Source: Micropterus salmoides
Taxonomy: Eukaryota > Chordata > Actinopteri > Centrarchiformes > Centrarchidae
Direction of reading: 5' to 3'
DNA: 64,000 nucleotides
Assembly (NCBI RefSeq): GCF_014851395.1
Contig: NW_024040707.1
Coordinates: 19,400,457 to 19,464,456 of the forward strand
The notes under the pieces were generated by a model, which was not told the origin of the DNA, searched no databases, and saw nothing but the letters and a program-made list of their open reading frames with translations. Shown here one piece after another: positions 61,687 through 64,000 of this stretch. The stretch's first letter is position 1. Each line of letters begins with the position of its first letter. A program made the position numbers and the translations under genes.

Positions 61687-61796
61687 ATGGAGGGAGACGT
61701 GATGGACAAAGTGGAGGCCACGGCAACGGTCTGTGACTTCGACCCAATGAGTGGGAGCATTCCGGCCACCAAAGTGGAGATCACCGTGTCGTGCAG
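61687..61796 (+). CDS. cpne5: Copine 5, first coding exon (partial gene)
   Basis: Copines are cytosolic proteins with two C2 domains and a von Willebrand A-like domain that bind membranes in a calcium-dependent way. Only the first coding exon is in the window. It encodes MEGDVMDKVEATATVCDFDP, then MSGSIPATKVEITVSC, and splits the next Arg codon at AG|gtgagt. The GSIPATKVEITVSCR stretch matches the start of the first C2 domain of mammalian CPNE5 more closely than what I recall of CPNE8 or CPNE9. A second in-frame ATG lies at codon 6. The GC-rich stretch just upstream (about 61400-61686) is the probable promoter and 5' UTR. No exon 2 (NLLDKD type) is seen before the window ends. Confidence 0.85.
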
Positions 61797-64000
61797 GTGA
61801 GTCCACTCCGGCGCTGAGGCTGATGTGTCTGCGTCGGAGTTTGGGGATCTGCGCGCGCTTTGGGCGCGTTTAGCAGTGACAAGACAGGACACTGTGTTAA
61901 TGAGTAATGGACCATTTAACGTGTTGTTGCAACAAAACATAGCTTAAGCGCCGCCAAGTGTCATTTCTTTATGGGAAGAACTACGTTTAACATTATGAAT
62001 AATAAAAAATAAAAATAAAAAATAAGAGGAAATCCTGGCAGAGATCCTTGCGTAGCTATAAAGACCCATAGACAGCCTACGAGACTACATTTAATGTTTA
62101 AGCATTTTAGAGACTTAGTTAGCGTTGGTAATTAAAAAATCATACAGCACCTAATTAGCATAGCAGTACTTTACAGAATCTCCTGTATTAAAGTGGCGTG
62201 CTGTAAATCTGTCAATCCCTAAACTTTCGCGCATTTGTTTGATTGTCTCTCCTGTTTATTACGCTTAGATGTTTATTAAAAGCCCCCGTCCCCGTCAGAG
62301 TGTCTCGTGTCATGGTTCTACGGAGCTGTGGTGTTGTGCGCGTGTCATGTCGCGTGCCACAGCAGATACCGACCGTCTTAGAGTTTGTTGGCATGCCTGA
62401 AAGGTTTCCCCTGAGGCAGGCTATGTCCTGTGAAGCTGTGTAAAAGCTTGACAGGCTACGAAAACGACACCACTTCGCAACAGGAAGGTGAAAACAACAA
62501 TTACTTGTCCATTAGACTGTAACTGAATTCCTGCCCCCCCCCCCAAAAAAAAATACAAAACAACAAACAAATAGAAGATGGCAAGTGCCTTGGCTGGATA
62601 GGGTGGGGCAGCGCTGGTTGCAGGTAGAGTATAATGTATGCTGCTGCAACATATAGGCTAGTGGCTTTAAATTGGTCGACAAGTACCACCGGTACAGTTT
62701 TAATTAACATTTCACATGGAAATTGGCGTTAAATTGTTTTTCCAGGGCCTCTTCATCATTTTGCCATAATCCACAGTGTTCAGCTCTTTGTAGCTCCTGG
62801 CTACATCAGTGTTAGATGCATGCAAATGAGGTGTTCCCATGTGCACTGCTGTGGTTAAAACTGATCCCACAGAGATTTCAGAAATTAATGTAAAGTCACA
62901 GGCTAGAGATTTATTAACCAAACACCCTGCTGCCATCGCTTTCTTCAGTCCTCTCTCATCTGCTCTCTTCTCGAAGTCTCCGTTCACTCAGTCCGTTATG
63001 TGGAGGGGAAACTGATTGACTGCCTTTCTTGTTGCAAACACTGCGTTGTCATCAATATTGTAATGTTCAACAAACTCAACATTGCTCTTTCAGTGTAGGC
63101 GACCTTATAACCCATTTAGGATATTAAATAATTAGTCACGTTTCAGAACAAATGTGTTAACCTTTATAGAGTATTGAGTGGATGATGCAGTCACAGGGAT
63201 GGGTGGCTGTGTAAAGAAGATGATAAGCATTAAACTCTATACACAAGCCCACAGACCGAAAGAATCGAATTGTGTGTTAAACTGAGGCAAGAGTAAGTGT
63301 GTGTGTGGTGAGGTTCGCACATGGAGCTTGGGTTGTGTGCTTGTTTTTTATCCATTGTGGGGCATGTGTTGTGAGTAGCAGCTGGACTTGTGTGTTTTCC
63401 CTCTTGGTACACGCTTGTGTTTTTTCCCCCAGACCTTCATACTTTAAGCTGGGATATGTGTTGATGCCCCCGGGCTGTGTCGATCCACAGCTCCCTTGTC
63501 TGTCATTAATGTCTTGCTCCAGGCCACAGTCGGATGGAGAAGAAAAATACAGTCCTGTTTCCTCTAGGCCTTGAAACATTTTCTGCTTTAGATGCAAATA
63601 TGTCTGGTCCTGTCTGTTCTTCTTTGTGACTTGCGGAGATTGCTGCAGTAGCTCATGTCTGACCTCTGAAGACTGCTTCAAAGTTCAAACACTGGACAGC
63701 TCAAGAGTTGAACACATATGAAATAAACAGCCATGCATGCAGCCAATCCTCCCACTTAACCAGCACAGAAGCAAACAGAAACAATGGTTGTTATGTGGGT
63801 GAAAGGCGCAGGCTCCACAACTCTGTGTAATTGATTTAGTAAGCCTGAAAGCTTTGAGGTTGCAGCGCACATGGAATTGAATTGCGGCGTGCAGCCCTAC
63901 AGGCAGTCTCATAACCCTCTGCCAATATTGCAGCAAGCCCCCTGACAAACTGGAGGGACTGAAGCAGACAACCCCTTATCAAAACAAGTGCACATCGCTG
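61797..64000 (+). other. cpne5 intron 1 (start), no exon seen
   Basis: It begins with the strong donor gtgagt and runs to the window edge. It contains an A-rich stretch (about 62000-62030), a C8-10/A9 tract near 62534, and no recognisable coding exon or RNA gene. The 134-codon minus-strand reading frame at 63681-63277 resembles no known family. Confidence 0.55.

Noticed and set aside
63277..63681. 134-codon minus-strand protein in cpne5 intron 1
   Set aside because: Low-complexity composition, no recognised domain, no splice or promoter context.

Overview
The window is animal nuclear DNA, most likely from a percomorph (perch-like) teleost fish. The genes are multi-exon with GT-AG introns and encode vertebrate proteins. 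The introns and intergenic DNA carry typical teleost repeats: Tc1-like elements with long inverted repeats, tRNA-headed SINEs, small MITEs and LINE tails ending in ATCT microsatellites. The gene set (MAPK14, SRPK1, LHFPL5, CPNE5) matches the neighbourhood found on human 6p21. Gene names rest on proteins translated by eye from spliced exons. I cannot tell which teleost a/b paralogue each one is.

Layout: 1-2087 is repeat-rich upstream DNA and the mapk14 5' region. 2088-14917 is mapk14 (p38-alpha, + strand, 12 coding exons, 360 aa) with an extra alternative exon 9. Its intron 4 holds a 1.6 kb Tc1-like transposon inserted in an older repeat. 17579-29079 is srpk1 (+ strand, 16 coding exons in the main model, 641 aa) with an extra copy of exon 15. 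34448-30535 is lhfpl5 (- strand, three coding exons, 218 aa), tail-to-tail with srpk1. From 34.4 to 61.7 kb there is no recognisable gene, only repeats, LINE remnants and possible regulatory DNA. 61687-61796 is the first coding exon of a copine (cpne5), whose remainder lies beyond the right edge.

Main point of interest: mapk14 and srpk1 are adjacent CMGC kinases, and each carries a duplicated exon at nearly the same place in the kinase fold: helix alphaG and the segment after it, starting at the D-H-I/L motif. The p38 pair matches the known mammalian CSBP2/CSBP1 alternative exons. In the srpk1 pair, both exons are 93 bp with intact splice sites and the same phase. One copy resembles mammalian SRPK1, the other resembles SRPK2/SRPK3. 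An intact 21-bp hairpin lies in the intron between the two srpk1 copies. Mutually exclusive use of the srpk1 pair is inferred, not shown.

The genes are not an operon. p38-alpha is a stress-activated kinase, SRPK1 phosphorylates SR splicing factors, LHFPL5 belongs to the hair-cell mechanotransduction complex, and copines are calcium-dependent membrane-binding proteins. Their co-location reflects conserved vertebrate synteny.
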